A stretch of 64,000 nt of DNA. Origin: Ferrovibrio sp. (lineage in GTDB: Bacteria; Pseudomonadota; Alphaproteobacteria; Ferrovibrionales; Ferrovibrionaceae). Below, piece after piece: positions 17,814 to 27,233 of the stretch (the stretch's first letter is position 1; every line of letters starts with the position of its first letter). Where the stretch lies: assembly GCF_017994015.1 (NCBI RefSeq), contig NZ_JAGOLP010000005.1, positions 62,001 to 126,000 on the forward strand. Reading direction: 5' to 3'. Under the pieces are notes generated by a model. The model did not search any database. It was not told where the DNA came from and saw nothing but the letters and a program-made list of their open reading frames with translations. Position numbers and translations under genes: made by a program.

Positions 17814-19793
17814 GTGATCGAAGCCCTGATCCCGATGTTGCCGGCGCTGGTATTGCTGGCCGGCGCCGCCTTGCTGCTGCCGATGCTGAAACCCAGCAGC
17901 CCTTGGCCACGGCGTATTTTTATCCTGATCGTGGCCGGCCTGAGCCTGCGCTATTTCCACTGGCGTATTTCCACCACCTTGCCGCCCACCAGCCAGCCGC
18001 TGGATTTTGGTTTTGGCCTGCTGTTTCTGGCGCTTGAACTGATGCTGGCCTTCAGCACCTGCATCTGCCTGCTGACTTTCTGGCATATCCGCAACAACAC
18101 ACCGCAGGCTGATGCCTATGAAGCGCGCCATCGTGGCCGCCGCGACCTGCCGAAAGTGGATGTGTTCATCCCGACCTATAATGAATCCTGGGAGGTGCTG
18201 GAACGCAGCATCCTGGGCGCCCGCGCGCTGGATTATCCCAATTTCAGCGTCTGGGTGCTGGATGATACGCGGCGTGACTGGCTGCGCGACAAATGCGCTG
18301 CGCTGGGCGTGCGCTATCTGCGCCGGCCCGATAACAAAGGCGCTAAAGCTGGCAATCTCAACCACGCACTCGGCATTTCCAAGCAGGAAACCGACGCGCC
18401 CTTCATCATGGTGCTGGATGCCGATTTTGTGCCGCGCGGCAATTTCCTGCTGCGCGCCGTGGGCTTTTTCGACGATCCAAAAATTGCCCTGGTGCAGACG
18501 CCGCAGTTTTTCTTCAACCCCAACATGCTTCAGCATAACTTCATGCTGTCGGATTCCTGGGTGGATGAGCAGCGGTTTTTCTTCGACACCTTGCAGCCGG
18601 CCAAGGATGGCTGGGATGTGGCCTATTGCTGCGGCACTTCCTTTGTGGCACGCCGCGCCGCCATCGAGGCGATTGGCGGCTACCCCACCGAAACCATCAC
18701 CGAAGACATCCTGCTCAGCTTCAAGCTGATCGATGCCGGCTACATCACACGCTATCTGAACGAGAAGCTGTCAAACGGCCTGGCGCCGGAAACCATCAAC
18801 GAATATATCGGCCAGCGCACCCGCTGGGGCATCGGCGCGATTCAGTCGCTGTTTGTGCAGGTGGGGCCGTTCGGGCGCAACAATCTTGGCCCCTTGCAGC
18901 GGCTGCTTTTCCTTGAAACCGCGAATTACTGGCTCAGCCTGCCCACTTTCTGCCTGTTTTCGCTGTTTGCGCCGCTGCTCTATTGGTATGGCGGTATCTC
19001 GATCCTGCGAACCGAAATTGGCGATTACGCCTATTTCTTCACACCGGCCTTTCTGTCTTCCACAGCGTTTTTCATCTGGGTATCGGGCGGCCGCATTGTG
19101 CCGATCCTCACCGATCTGACCGAATTTGTCTGCGCCTCACGGGTGGCGCCGGCGGTGTGGTCGGCCCTGCTGCTGCGCAAGACACAGGTATTCCGCGTCA
19201 CCGCCAAGGGCCTGCTGACCGACCGCATCATGGTGAACTGGCCGGTTTTCCTGCAAGCCGGCACCTTATTTGTGCTGACCATCCTGGCCATCCTGGTGCT
19301 GCGCGCTAGCCTGGTGGATGGCCGCCTGGCCGATGGCGGCGATCCGGCGCTTTATACATTCTGGAGCTGCTGGAACCTGCTGATCCTCGCCCTGGTGATG
19401 CTGCTGGCGGTGGAGCGGCCGCGCCTGCGCCGCGAGGAACGCTTCAATGTGAATGAGCCAGCCAGCCTGCTTTGGAACGGCGAAAGGCTGCCGGTGCAGG
19501 TCGAGGATATGTCGGTATCCGGCGCCCGTCTGATCTTCGACCCGGCGCAGGTGCAGGCGGAAACCCTGCGTGATGCCGAACTGGCCATCGATATTCTAGG
19601 CATTGGCCCGGCCGCCGCGCTGATCACCGATGCCGGCGGCAATCACGCCCATCTGCGCTTCACTGCCGCCGCCCCGCGCGAAGCCATCATCACCAAACTC
19701 TATGCCGGCGATTATGCCAGCGTGGCCAACCAATCCACCATCGGCACCGCGCTCGGCGACGTGTTCAAACGCGCCTTCGGCTTCAGCAAATAG
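17814..19793 (+). CDS. Processive family 2 glycosyltransferase with C-terminal PilZ domain (cellulose-synthase/BgsA-like)
   Basis: The start is GTG at 17814, 7 bp after the fusion-protein stop. The 659-residue inner-membrane enzyme shows about three N-terminal and four C-terminal helices. The catalytic loop has DVFIPTYNES (about 117), VLDD (about 148), DAD (about 201), TED (about 295) and QRTRW (about 333), the D,D,D,QxxRW set of cellulose synthases. From about 535 a PilZ domain is visible: RPRLR and RREER give RxxxR, and DMSVSG (about 565) gives DxSxxG. Polymer synthesis should therefore depend on cyclic di-GMP. The product is a beta-glucan-like polymer by homology; cellulose proper is less likely because bcsB, bcsZ and bcsC are absent. 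Confidence 0.9.
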   Translation: MIEALIPMLPALVLLAGAALLLPMLKPSSPWPRRIFILIVAGLSLRYFHWRISTTLPPTSQPLDFGFGLLFLALELMLAFSTCICLLTFWHIRNNTPQADAYEARHRGRRDLPKVDVFIPTYNESWEVLERSILGARALDYPNFSVWVLDDTRRDWLRDKCAALGVRYLRRPDNKGAKAGNLNHALGISKQETDAPFIMVLDADFVPRGNFLLRAVGFFDDPKIALVQTPQFFFNPNMLQHNFMLSDSWVDEQRFFFDTLQPAKDGWDVAYCCGTSFVARRAAIEAIGGYPTETITEDILLSFKLIDAGYITRYLNEKLSNGLAPETINEYIGQRTRWGIGAIQSLFVQVGPFGRNNLGPLQRLLFLETANYWLSLPTFCLFSLFAPLLYWYGGISILRTEIGDYAYFFTPAFLSSTAFFIWVSGGRIVPILTDLTEFVCASRVAPAVWSALLLRKTQVFRVTAKGLLTDRIMVNWPVFLQAGTLFVLTILAILVLRASLVDGRLADGGDPALYTFWSCWNLLILALVMLLAVERPRLRREERFNVNEPASLLWNGERLPVQVEDMSVSGARLIFDPAQVQAETLRDAELAIDILGIGPAAALITDAGGNHAHLRFTAAAPREAIITKLYAGDYASVANQSTIGTALGDVFKRAFGFSK

Positions 19794-19999
19794 GTCAGCC
19801 CATCTCACAACAATAAATCGAAGCCAGCGCATCTGTGCATGCCGCAGGGTGCATTTGAGCATTCGCAGCCAGTTTTACTTACGAATTACTATTTATAATC
19901 GATTTATTGCTTTCAAAAACCGGGGAAAGTGGCGAAATATACCTATAGCGCCCTGCAAAAGCGCACCAAGGCGCAAATACCGTTTCCGGGAGGCAGGCC

Positions 20000-22534
20000 A
20001 TGCTCAATTTGTCGATCCGCACCACGCTGGGGCTCATCATCGGCCTGCTCGGCATCATGCTGGTGGGGGTCAGCATCAATGCCATGCTCGGCGCGGTGGA
20101 GCGCAGCAAGGCGGCGCAGCGGGTTTCCGCTTTGGCACCGATCAGCCAGGCTTTTTTCCGCACCTTGCAGGAGCACCGGCTGGAGCGCGGCAACATCCTG
20201 ATCGCCTTGCGCAATGCCAATGCGGCCGACGACACATTGAACAAGAATATCACCCAGCAGCGCGACAATGCCCGCGAAGGCTTTGCCAGCGGCATGAAGC
20301 AGCTTGCTGCCCTTGGCAATCTGCCTGGTGCGGCGCCATTGCTAGCGCGGCTCAAGGCCGGACATGATGCGGTGGAAGCATTACGCCCCAAAGTGATGAG
20401 CGCCATCAGCCAGCCGCAGGCACAGCGCGATGCACAAGCCATGCGCGACTGGCCGACGGTGACACAGAGTTTTCTCGACAGCGTGGAAGCCGCCTCGGAT
20501 TTTCTCGAAGCCTCACTCAAGATGGTCGATCCGATGGTGGACCAGTTGCTGAGCGTGAAGCGCACCGCCTGGGTGGCGCGCAATTACAGCGGCTCGCTGG
20601 TGCTGCGGCTGCTGAGTGCAATGAGCGGCGGCCAACCCTGGACATTGGCTGAAGTAGCCGCCGGCGCGCAGGATAATGGCCGCCTGCTGACCGCCTGGGC
20701 CATGATCGAGGAAGCCGCTGCCCGCAGCGACACGCCGCCCGCCGTGGCGCAGGCCGCTGACCGGGCCAAGGCTTTCTTTGCACCACAGCAGAGCGAGGAA
20801 CGCCTGGTGATTGCCCGTGCGCTGGCGAATGGGCAGCCTTCACCAGTGCCGCAAACCGAATTCCAGCCGCGCGCGGTGGCCGGACTGGCCTTGTTCAACG
20901 ATATTGCCAATACCGCGCTGAATGAATTGATCCTGCGCGCCGAGCAGCAGAGCGGGCATGCGCGCCAGGGCCTGATCCTTTATGGCGCCTTGCTGGCCGT
21001 GGCGGTGCTGTTCACCGGCTTTGGCTTCCTGATCGTGCAATGGCGCGTCAGCGGCCCGATCACCGGCATGACCGAGGCAATGCAGCGCCTGGCCGGCCGC
21101 GATCTTGCGGTGACCATCCCCTATGTTGAGCGTGGTGCCGAAATCGGCCGCATGGCCAAGGCTTTGCAAGTGTTCAAGGACAACATGATTGCCCGCGAAC
21201 AGGCCGAGGCGGATATCGCCCGCCAGCGTGAGGAAACCGAAAGGCTGCGGCTGGAACGCGAAGCGCGTGAGACGGCGGCCGGCGCGGAAATCGCCGCTCT
21301 GGTCAACCAGGTGGCGCGCGGCGATCTGGGCAGCCGCATCAATGAAGCCGGCAAGGATGGCTTCTTCCTCAGCACCAGCCAGGAACTGAACCGCCTTGCA
21401 GCCACGTTGCAGGCGATGAGCGAGGAACTTGCCATGGTGATGGGCGGCATGGCCGATGGCGACCTGACGCGCCAGGTGCGCGGCGATTACCAGGGCGTGT
21501 TCGGCCAGATCAAGGATGGTGTGAACAGCATGGCCGAGCATATGCGCGATTTCGCCGGCCGGCTGACCGTGACGGCGCAATCGGTGCGCACCGCATCGGA
21601 TGAAATCTCCACCGGCAGCCAGGATCTGGCCAGCCGCACCGAAAGCCAAGCCGCCAGCATTGAGGAGACGGCGGCGTCGATGCACGAGATCACCACCACG
21701 GTGAAGCAGAATGCCGATAACGCCCAAGCCGCCAACCAGCTTGCCACCACGGCCCGCGACACGGCGCAGAAGGGCGGCAGCGTGGTGCAGGATGCCGTGC
21801 AGGCCGTGACGCAGATCGAAGAGAGTGCGCGCAAGATCAGCGACATTGTTGGCCTGATCGACGAGATTGCCTTCCAGACCAACCTGCTGGCGCTGAATGC
21901 CAGCGTGGAAGCGGCGCGCGCCGGCGAGGCCGGCAAGGGTTTCGCCGTGGTGGCGCAGGAAGTGCGCGCCCTGGCGCAGCGTAGCGCCAATGCGTCGAAG
22001 GATATCAAGGCGCTGATCAATGCCTCGAATGCGCAGGTGAAAACCGGCGCCAGCCTGGTGAACCAGACCGGCACGTCACTGACCGATATTGTCGCCGCGA
22101 TCAAGAAAGTATCGGATATCGTGGCCGAGATTGCCGCAGCCAGCCGCGAGCAGGCCACCGGCCTGGATCAGATCAACACCGCCGTGGGCAGCATGGATGA
22201 AATGACCCAGCGCAATGCGGCGCTAGTGGAGGAATCCACCGCTGCGGCGCAATCGCTTTCCGGCCAGGCCCGCGACCTTGCGCAACTGGTCGGCTTCTTC
22301 AAGCTGGATGGCAACGCCCGTCCGGCCCCGACGCTGGCACCGCCGCCAGCAGCCAAACCCGCCACACCGCCGCCAGTATCAAAAACACCTGCACCAAAAC
22401 CGACACCCATTAAGCCCGTCGCCGCCAAGCCGACAGCCATGCCGGCACCGACGCCAAAACCGGCCGCCAAACCAGCCGCCGCGCCTAAACCAGCGCCGAA
22501 GCCGGCAGCCGACGACGATTGGCAGGAATTCTGA
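20000..22534 (+). CDS. Methyl-accepting chemotaxis protein with C-terminal docking pentapeptide
   Basis: An 844-residue chemoreceptor. Helix 1 (about 9-31) and helix 2 (about 326-348) bracket a periplasmic domain of nearly 300 helical residues of unknown ligand. A HAMP domain follows (about 349-401), then a second HAMP-like linker (about 430-530) and the methyl-accepting domain (about 535-765) with the CheA/CheW tip EIAFQTNLLALNASVEAARA near 620. The tail (about 770-838) is Pro/Ala/Lys-rich and flexible. It ends in DWQEF, matching the NWETF-type pentapeptide that tethers CheR and CheB. A GGGAGG ribosome site precedes the ATG. No che gene is nearby. It follows the glycan-synthase pair, but with its own 206-bp upstream region. 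Confidence 0.93.
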   Translation: MLNLSIRTTLGLIIGLLGIMLVGVSINAMLGAVERSKAAQRVSALAPISQAFFRTLQEHRLERGNILIALRNANAADDTLNKNITQQRDNAREGFASGMKQLAALGNLPGAAPLLARLKAGHDAVEALRPKVMSAISQPQAQRDAQAMRDWPTVTQSFLDSVEAASDFLEASLKMVDPMVDQLLSVKRTAWVARNYSGSLVLRLLSAMSGGQPWTLAEVAAGAQDNGRLLTAWAMIEEAAARSDTPPAVAQAADRAKAFFAPQQSEERLVIARALANGQPSPVPQTEFQPRAVAGLALFNDIANTALNELILRAEQQSGHARQGLILYGALLAVAVLFTGFGFLIVQWRVSGPITGMTEAMQRLAGRDLAVTIPYVERGAEIGRMAKALQVFKDNMIAREQAEADIARQREETERLRLEREARETAAGAEIAALVNQVARGDLGSRINEAGKDGFFLSTSQELNRLAATLQAMSEELAMVMGGMADGDLTRQVRGDYQGVFGQIKDGVNSMAEHMRDFAGRLTVTAQSVRTASDEISTGSQDLASRTESQAASIEETAASMHEITTTVKQNADNAQAANQLATTARDTAQKGGSVVQDAVQAVTQIEESARKISDIVGLIDEIAFQTNLLALNASVEAARAGEAGKGFAVVAQEVRALAQRSANASKDIKALINASNAQVKTGASLVNQTGTSLTDIVAAIKKVSDIVAEIAAASREQATGLDQINTAVGSMDEMTQRNAALVEESTAAAQSLSGQARDLAQLVGFFKLDGNARPAPTLAPPPAAKPATPPPVSKTPAPKPTPIKPVAAKPTAMPAPTPKPAAKPAAAPKPAPKPAADDDWQEF

Positions 22535-22546
22535 GGCCGCGCCGCT

Positions 22547-23230
22547 TCAACGCTTGAGCCACTCGGCAACCTGCGGCTGGATGCGCTTCACCATCTCGGC
22601 CACGCCATCACGGTTGGGATGCATGCCGTCATCCAGGGTCAGGTCGCGCCGGGTGGCGACGCCATCGAGAAAAAACGGATAAAGCGGCAGCTTGTATTTC
22701 TCTGCCAGGGCCGGATAGAGGCCGTTGAAGCGGCGGGCATAATCTTCGCCCAGATTGGGCGCCGCCAGCATGCCGATCAGCAGGGTCTTGACCCCGGCCT
22801 GCTGGAGCCGCGCCAGGATGCGGTCGATATTGGCCTGGGCATTCTCCGGGCTGAGGCCACGCAGCATGTCATTGGCGCCGATTGCCACCAGGGCATGGGT
22901 CGGCTTGTCGGCCAGCGACCATTCCAGCCGCGACAGCGCACCTGCCGAGGTATCGCCGGAAACACCGGCATTGATGATGCTGACCTGCGGCAGCCCGCTG
23001 GCACGCAATGCCTTTTCCAATTGCGCCGGAAACGCCGCATCGGCCGGCAGATTGTAGCCGGCGGTGAGGCTGTCACCCAGCGCCAGCACCCGGATCGGGG
23101 CGGATTGCGCATGCACTGCCGGCGAAAACGTGACCAGGAACACGGCCAGGGCGATGAAAAACGCCAGCAGCGGTTGGCGCTGGCGCAGGAAACGCCCATA
23201 TATTTCGTGTAAAGGAACCATGACACGCAT
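22547..23230 (-). CDS. tesA: Arylesterase / lysophospholipase, GDSL family
   Basis: A 227-residue SGNH hydrolase. An N-terminal signal peptide (LLAFFIALAVFLVTFSPAVHA) sends it to the periplasm. The blocks are visible: ALGDSLTAGYNLP (Ser), GVSGDTSAG (Gly), GANDMLRG (Asn) and DDGMHPNRDGV (Asp, His). It is the thioesterase I/protease I/lysophospholipase L1 family. I place the start at 23230, behind GGAG; an ATG at 23221 is the alternative. It is divergent from the ybbA-like gene, with overlapping start regions, as the tesA-ybbA-ybbP neighbourhood is also arranged in enterobacteria. Confidence 0.92.
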   Translation of the reverse strand: MRVMVPLHEIYGRFLRQRQPLLAFFIALAVFLVTFSPAVHAQSAPIRVLALGDSLTAGYNLPADAAFPAQLEKALRASGLPQVSIINAGVSGDTSAGALSRLEWSLADKPTHALVAIGANDMLRGLSPENAQANIDRILARLQQAGVKTLLIGMLAAPNLGEDYARRFNGLYPALAEKYKLPLYPFFLDGVATRRDLTLDDGMHPNRDGVAEMVKRIQPQVAEWLKR

Positions 23231-23963
23231 GACAACCACTCCATCAGCCGATCCGAACCAGCCTATTATCCGCCTGGCGGATGTGAAGCTCACTCTCACC
23301 AGCACGGCTGGGCCGGTCAATATCCTGCGCGGTGTTGATCTCACTGTTGCAGCCGGTGAGCGGATCGGCATTGTCGGGCCATCGGGTTCGGGCAAATCCA
23401 CCCTGCTGGCCGTGCTGGCCGGGCTGGAAGGCGTGAGCCACGGCCAGGTGCATGTGGCTGGTGCCGATCTGAACGGCTTGAGCGAGGATGCCCTGGCGCT
23501 GTGGCGCCGCAGCCGCGTCGGCATCGTGTTCCAGGCCTTCAACCTGATCCCGACCATGAGCGCGCTGGAGAATGTGGCGGTGCCGCTGGAACTGGCCGGG
23601 GTGGCGGATGCCTTTGCCCGCGCCAAGGCGGCGCTGGCGCAAGTGGGCCTCGGCCATCGTGAAACGCATTATCCGGCACAGCTTTCCGGCGGCGAGCAGC
23701 AGCGTGTGGCGCTGGCCCGCGCCGTGGCGCCGCGCCCGGCCCTGCTGCTGGCCGACGAGCCGACCGGCAACCTGGATGGCAGCACCGGCCAGAGCATCAT
23801 TGAATTGCTGTTCGGCGAAGCCGCCCGGCTGGGTTCCACCCTGATCCTGATCACCCATGATCCGGCCCTGGCCGAGCGCTGCGACAAGGTGGTGCGCATC
23901 GAGGATGGCCGCATCAAAAGCATCACCCCCGGCCAGGCTGCCTTGCAGCAGGCGGCAGACTGA
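23220..23963 (+). CDS. ybbA: ABC transporter ATP-binding protein, YbbA/LolD-like
   Basis: A 247-residue ATPase of the MacB/LolD type. Walker A is GPSGSGKSTLL (about 55-65), the Q-loop GIVFQAFNLIPTMSALENV is typical of the family, the signature is LSGGEQQRVALARA, Walker B is LLLADEPTGNLD and the switch His is ITHD. Its partner permease gene overlaps it by one base. Start at 23220, behind AAAGGA with short spacing, or at 23229. Such pairs act as mechanotransmission or lipoprotein/peptide-release systems, not as importers. The substrate is unknown. Confidence 0.92.
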   Translation: MTRMTTTPSADPNQPIIRLADVKLTLTSTAGPVNILRGVDLTVAAGERIGIVGPSGSGKSTLLAVLAGLEGVSHGQVHVAGADLNGLSEDALALWRRSRVGIVFQAFNLIPTMSALENVAVPLELAGVADAFARAKAALAQVGLGHRETHYPAQLSGGEQQRVALARAVAPRPALLLADEPTGNLDGSTGQSIIELLFGEAARLGSTLILITHDPALAERCDKVVRIEDGRIKSITPGQAALQQAAD

Positions 23964-26500
23964 TGCTGTCATTGCGGCTTTCATGGCGTGAATTGCGCGG
24001 CGGCCTGCTCGGCTTCCGCCTGTTTGTCGCCTGTCTCGCGCTCGGCGTTGCCACCATCGCCGGCATTGGTTCGCTCAGTTCGGCCATCGTTGCCGGCCTG
24101 GAGCGCGATGGCCGCCTGCTCTTGGGCGGCGATATCGAATTCCGCCTGATCCACCGCCCGGCCGAGCCGCGCGAACGCGCCTTCCTCGATAGCCAGGGCC
24201 AGGTTTCCGAAACCGTGCAGATGCGCGCCATGGCCCATGCCCCGGCCAGTGACCAGAGCACGCTGGTGGAATTGAAGGCGGTGGATGCAGCCTATCCGCT
24301 GCTCGGCACCATGGCCTTGCAGCCGGCGCAGCCGCTGGCCGATGCCTTGGCCCGGCAGGGCGATACCAGGAACGTGACCTGGGGCGCGGTGGTGGACGAA
24401 CAGGCGCTGATCCGCCTGGATGCCAAGATCGGCGATGAATTGCGCATCGGCGAAGGCCGCTTCCGCATCCATGCCACCATCGCCCGCGAACCCGACCGCG
24501 CCACCGAGGGCCTGACCCTGGGGCCGCGCGTGATGCTGGCCCGTGCCGCTTTGGATGCCACCGGGCTGGTTCAGCCCGGCTCACTGAGCTTTTTCCATTA
24601 CCGCGTGGCGCTGGCGCCCGGCATAACCTCTGAAAGCGTAACCGAAGGCGCCAAGCGCGATTTTGCCGAAAGCGGCTGGCGCATTCGTGATTGGCGCGGC
24701 GGCAATCCCGGCCTGCGCCGTTTCCTGGATCGCGCCGGGCTGTTCCTGGTGCTGGTTGGTCTCACGGCTTTGTTGATCGGCGGCGTTGGCGTGGCCAATG
24801 CCGTGCATGCCCATATGCAGGCCAAGACCTCCACCATTGCCACGCTGAAATCGCTCGGCGCCACCACGGCGCTGATCTTCCGGGTTTATCTGTGGCAGAC
24901 TTTCCTGCTGGCCGGGATCGGCATCGCCATCGGCTTGGGCCTCGGCGCGCTGTTGCCCATGCTGGCTACGCAAGCCCTCAGCGCCGCGCTGCCGGTGCCG
25001 CTGGCAATCGGCATCTACTGGGAACCGCTGCTGGTGGCGGCGCTGTATGGCTTTCTGGTGGCCCTGGCTTTTGCGCTCTGGCCGCTGGCCCGCGCCGCCG
25101 ATATCCGCCCGGCCGCGCTTTACCGCGATCTGGTGACACCGGGGCTGAACTGGCCACGCTGGCCCTATCTGGTTGCCACCGTGCTGCTGTTCGGGGCACT
25201 AGCCAGCCTGGCGATTTTCTCGGCCGAAGTGCCGCGCTTCGCCGCCTATTTTGTGCTTGGCGCCACGATCAGTTTTGGCTTTTTCCGCCTGCTCGCCTGG
25301 GGCCTTGGCAAAGTGGCCGGCAAGATCGAACCGCCGCGCGGCAGTGGCCGCTGGGGCGCCCGGCTGCGCCTGGCCTTCGCTGCTTTACACCGGCCCGGCT
25401 CGGCCACTGCCAGCCTGATGCTGTCGCTTGGCGTGGCGCTGACTTTGCTGGTGACCATGGCGCAGGTGGAAGGCAACCTGCATGCCCAGGTGGAAGAACG
25501 CCTGCCGGATGAGGCGCCGGCGTTTTTCTTTGTTGATATTCAGCCGGATCAGCTTGAGGCCTTCCGCGCCCTGGTGGCGGCCACGCCGGGCAGTGGTGCG
25601 GTGCAGACCGTGCCGAACCTGCGCGGCCGTGTGGTGAAGGTGGGCGATGTGCCGGCCGAGCAGGTGCAGGTCAATCCCGAGCAGCGCTGGGTGCTGCAAG
25701 GCGACCGTGGCCTGACCTATTCCCGCACCTTGCCGGAAGGTTCCAGCCTGGTGGAAGGGCAATGGTGGGCAGCGGATTATGATGGCCCGCCGTTGATCTC
25801 GCTGGAGGAAGCCGCCGCCAAGGGCCTGGGCGTCAAGATCGGCGACAGCCTGACGGTGAACATCCTCGGCCGCGATATCGAAGCGCGGATCGCCAATATC
25901 CGCCGGCTCGACTGGTCGTCGCTCGGCATCAACTTTGTCATCGTATTCTCGCCCGGCCTGCTGGAACGCGCGCCGCATACCCATCTTGCCACCGTGAAAG
26001 CCACGCCCGACGGCGAGACCGCCTTGTTCAAGGCGGTGACGCGGCAGATACCCGGCATTTCGGTGATCCGCATGAAGGACGTGCTGACCGAGATCAACAA
26101 TCTGGTGACCAAACTGGGCAGCGCAGTGCGCGGCGCCGCCGTGGTCACTTTGGTGGCCGGCCTGCTGGTGCTGGCCGGCGCCCTGGCTGCCGAACACCGC
26201 CGCCGCCTGCGCGAAGGCGCTATCCTGAAAGCGCTGGGCGCCACGCGCAGCGATATCCTGGCCGCCAATCTGCTGGAATATGCCGCTATCGGCCTGGTTG
26301 GCGCCACCCTGGCTTATGGCCTTGGCCTGGCTGCGGCCTGGGGCATCGTGGCGAAGGTGATGAATGCCGGCTTTGTGCCGCTGGCCGGCACGGCTTTGCT
26401 CACGGCCGTGGGTGGCCTGGGCGTAGCCTTGCTGCTTGGCCTGGGCGGCGCCTGGGCAACATTGAATGCCAAGCCGGCGCCGCTGCTACGGCAAAGCTGA
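23963..26500 (+). CDS. ybbP: FtsX-like ABC permease, YbbP type
   Basis: An 845-residue permease. One N-terminal helix (about 16-38) is followed by a large periplasmic domain (about 40-240). Then come a first block of three helices (about 245-390), further helices (about 395-475), a second periplasmic domain (about 490-700) and a final FtsX block (about 715-835, starting AVVTLVAGLLVLAGALAAEHRRRLREGAILKALGA). This duplicated layout is that of YbbP. It forms an ABC complex with the preceding ATPase. The stop lies 3 bp from the convergent sufA stop. Confidence 0.92.
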   Translation: MLSLRLSWRELRGGLLGFRLFVACLALGVATIAGIGSLSSAIVAGLERDGRLLLGGDIEFRLIHRPAEPRERAFLDSQGQVSETVQMRAMAHAPASDQSTLVELKAVDAAYPLLGTMALQPAQPLADALARQGDTRNVTWGAVVDEQALIRLDAKIGDELRIGEGRFRIHATIAREPDRATEGLTLGPRVMLARAALDATGLVQPGSLSFFHYRVALAPGITSESVTEGAKRDFAESGWRIRDWRGGNPGLRRFLDRAGLFLVLVGLTALLIGGVGVANAVHAHMQAKTSTIATLKSLGATTALIFRVYLWQTFLLAGIGIAIGLGLGALLPMLATQALSAALPVPLAIGIYWEPLLVAALYGFLVALAFALWPLARAADIRPAALYRDLVTPGLNWPRWPYLVATVLLFGALASLAIFSAEVPRFAAYFVLGATISFGFFRLLAWGLGKVAGKIEPPRGSGRWGARLRLAFAALHRPGSATASLMLSLGVALTLLVTMAQVEGNLHAQVEERLPDEAPAFFFVDIQPDQLEAFRALVAATPGSGAVQTVPNLRGRVVKVGDVPAEQVQVNPEQRWVLQGDRGLTYSRTLPEGSSLVEGQWWAADYDGPPLISLEEAAAKGLGVKIGDSLTVNILGRDIEARIANIRRLDWSSLGINFVIVFSPGLLERAPHTHLATVKATPDGETALFKAVTRQIPGISVIRMKDVLTEINNLVTKLGSAVRGAAVVTLVAGLLVLAGALAAEHRRRLREGAILKALGATRSDILAANLLEYAAIGLVGATLAYGLGLAAAWGIVAKVMNAGFVPLAGTALLTAVGGLGVALLLGLGGAWATLNAKPAPLLRQS

Positions 26501-26503
26501 AAC

Positions 26504-26881
26504 TTATACGTGGAAACTTTCGCCGCAGCCGCAACGGCCCTTTTCGTTCGGGTTGCGGAACACAAAGCCGGCTTGCAGCTTGTCTTCCTCCCAATCGATC
26601 TCGGTGCCGAAGATGAACATCTGTGCCTTCGGGTCGATGAAGATGGTGACGCCCTTGTCGGTCACTTCCTCGTCGAACTTGGCCTTCTCTTCGGCATAGC
26701 TGATATCATAGGCCATGCCGGAACAGCCCTTGGTCTTGACGCCTATGCGCAGGCCGATCACCGGCTTGTCGCTCTTGGCAATCAGCGAGCGCACGCGCTC
26801 CGCGGCGGCCTCGGTCAAGGTAACCGGTGGCGGCAGGGCGCGGCGCGGCTTGGGCGCCTGGGATTGAGTTTCAACGGTCAT
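26504..26881 (-). CDS. sufA: Iron-sulfur cluster carrier, SufA/HesB family
   Basis: A 125-residue A-type carrier with the three conserved cysteines: C in KTKGCSGMAY (about 53) and CGC in KGRCGCGESFHV (about 117-119). It accepts clusters from the SufBCD scaffold and passes them to target proteins. It has a proline-rich N-terminal extension of about 20 residues. It is the last gene of the suf operon. ErpA-type function is an alternative, but the location favours SufA. Confidence 0.9.
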   Translation of the reverse strand: MTVETQSQAPKPRRALPPPVTLTEAAAERVRSLIAKSDKPVIGLRIGVKTKGCSGMAYDISYAEEKAKFDEEVTDKGVTIFIDPKAQMFIFGTEIDWEEDKLQAGFVFRNPNEKGRCGCGESFHV

Positions 26882-26891
26882 CGTCGCCTCC

Positions 26892-27233
26892 TCACATCAT
26901 GCCGAGTTCGAGGCGGGCTGCCTCCGACATATGCTCCTGGGTCCACGGCGGATCCCACACCACTGCCACAGTCACTTCGCCGACACCATCCAACTCGCGT
27001 GTCTTCATTTCCACTTCGCTGGGCATCGACTGCGCCGCCGGGCAATTCGGCGAGGTCAGTGTCATCTCGATAGTCACGTCGTTATTGGCGTCGTTCACAT
27101 CGACCTTGTAGATCAGGCCAAGCTCAAAGATATTGACCGGGATTTCCGGGTCGTAGACCGTCTTGATGGCCTCGATCACCTGATCCCGCAATTCTTCCGG
27201 CGCCGGCGCCGCTTTTTTCTTTCCCACCGCCAT
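26892..27233 (-). CDS. sufT: SUF assembly protein SufT (MIP18/PaaD-like)
   Basis: A 113-residue DUF59/MIP18 protein. The family signature is YDPEIPVNIFELGLIY (about 27-42) and the conserved cysteine is in TSPNCPAAQ. Proteins of this type help in maturation of Fe-S proteins. The start at 27233 gives an ATGA overlap with the sufS stop, and the protein begins MAVGKKK. A longer upstream start would lie within sufS. Confidence 0.9.
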   Translation of the reverse strand: MAVGKKKAAPAPEELRDQVIEAIKTVYDPEIPVNIFELGLIYKVDVNDANNDVTIEMTLTSPNCPAAQSMPSEVEMKTRELDGVGEVTVAVVWDPPWTQEHMSEAARLELGMM

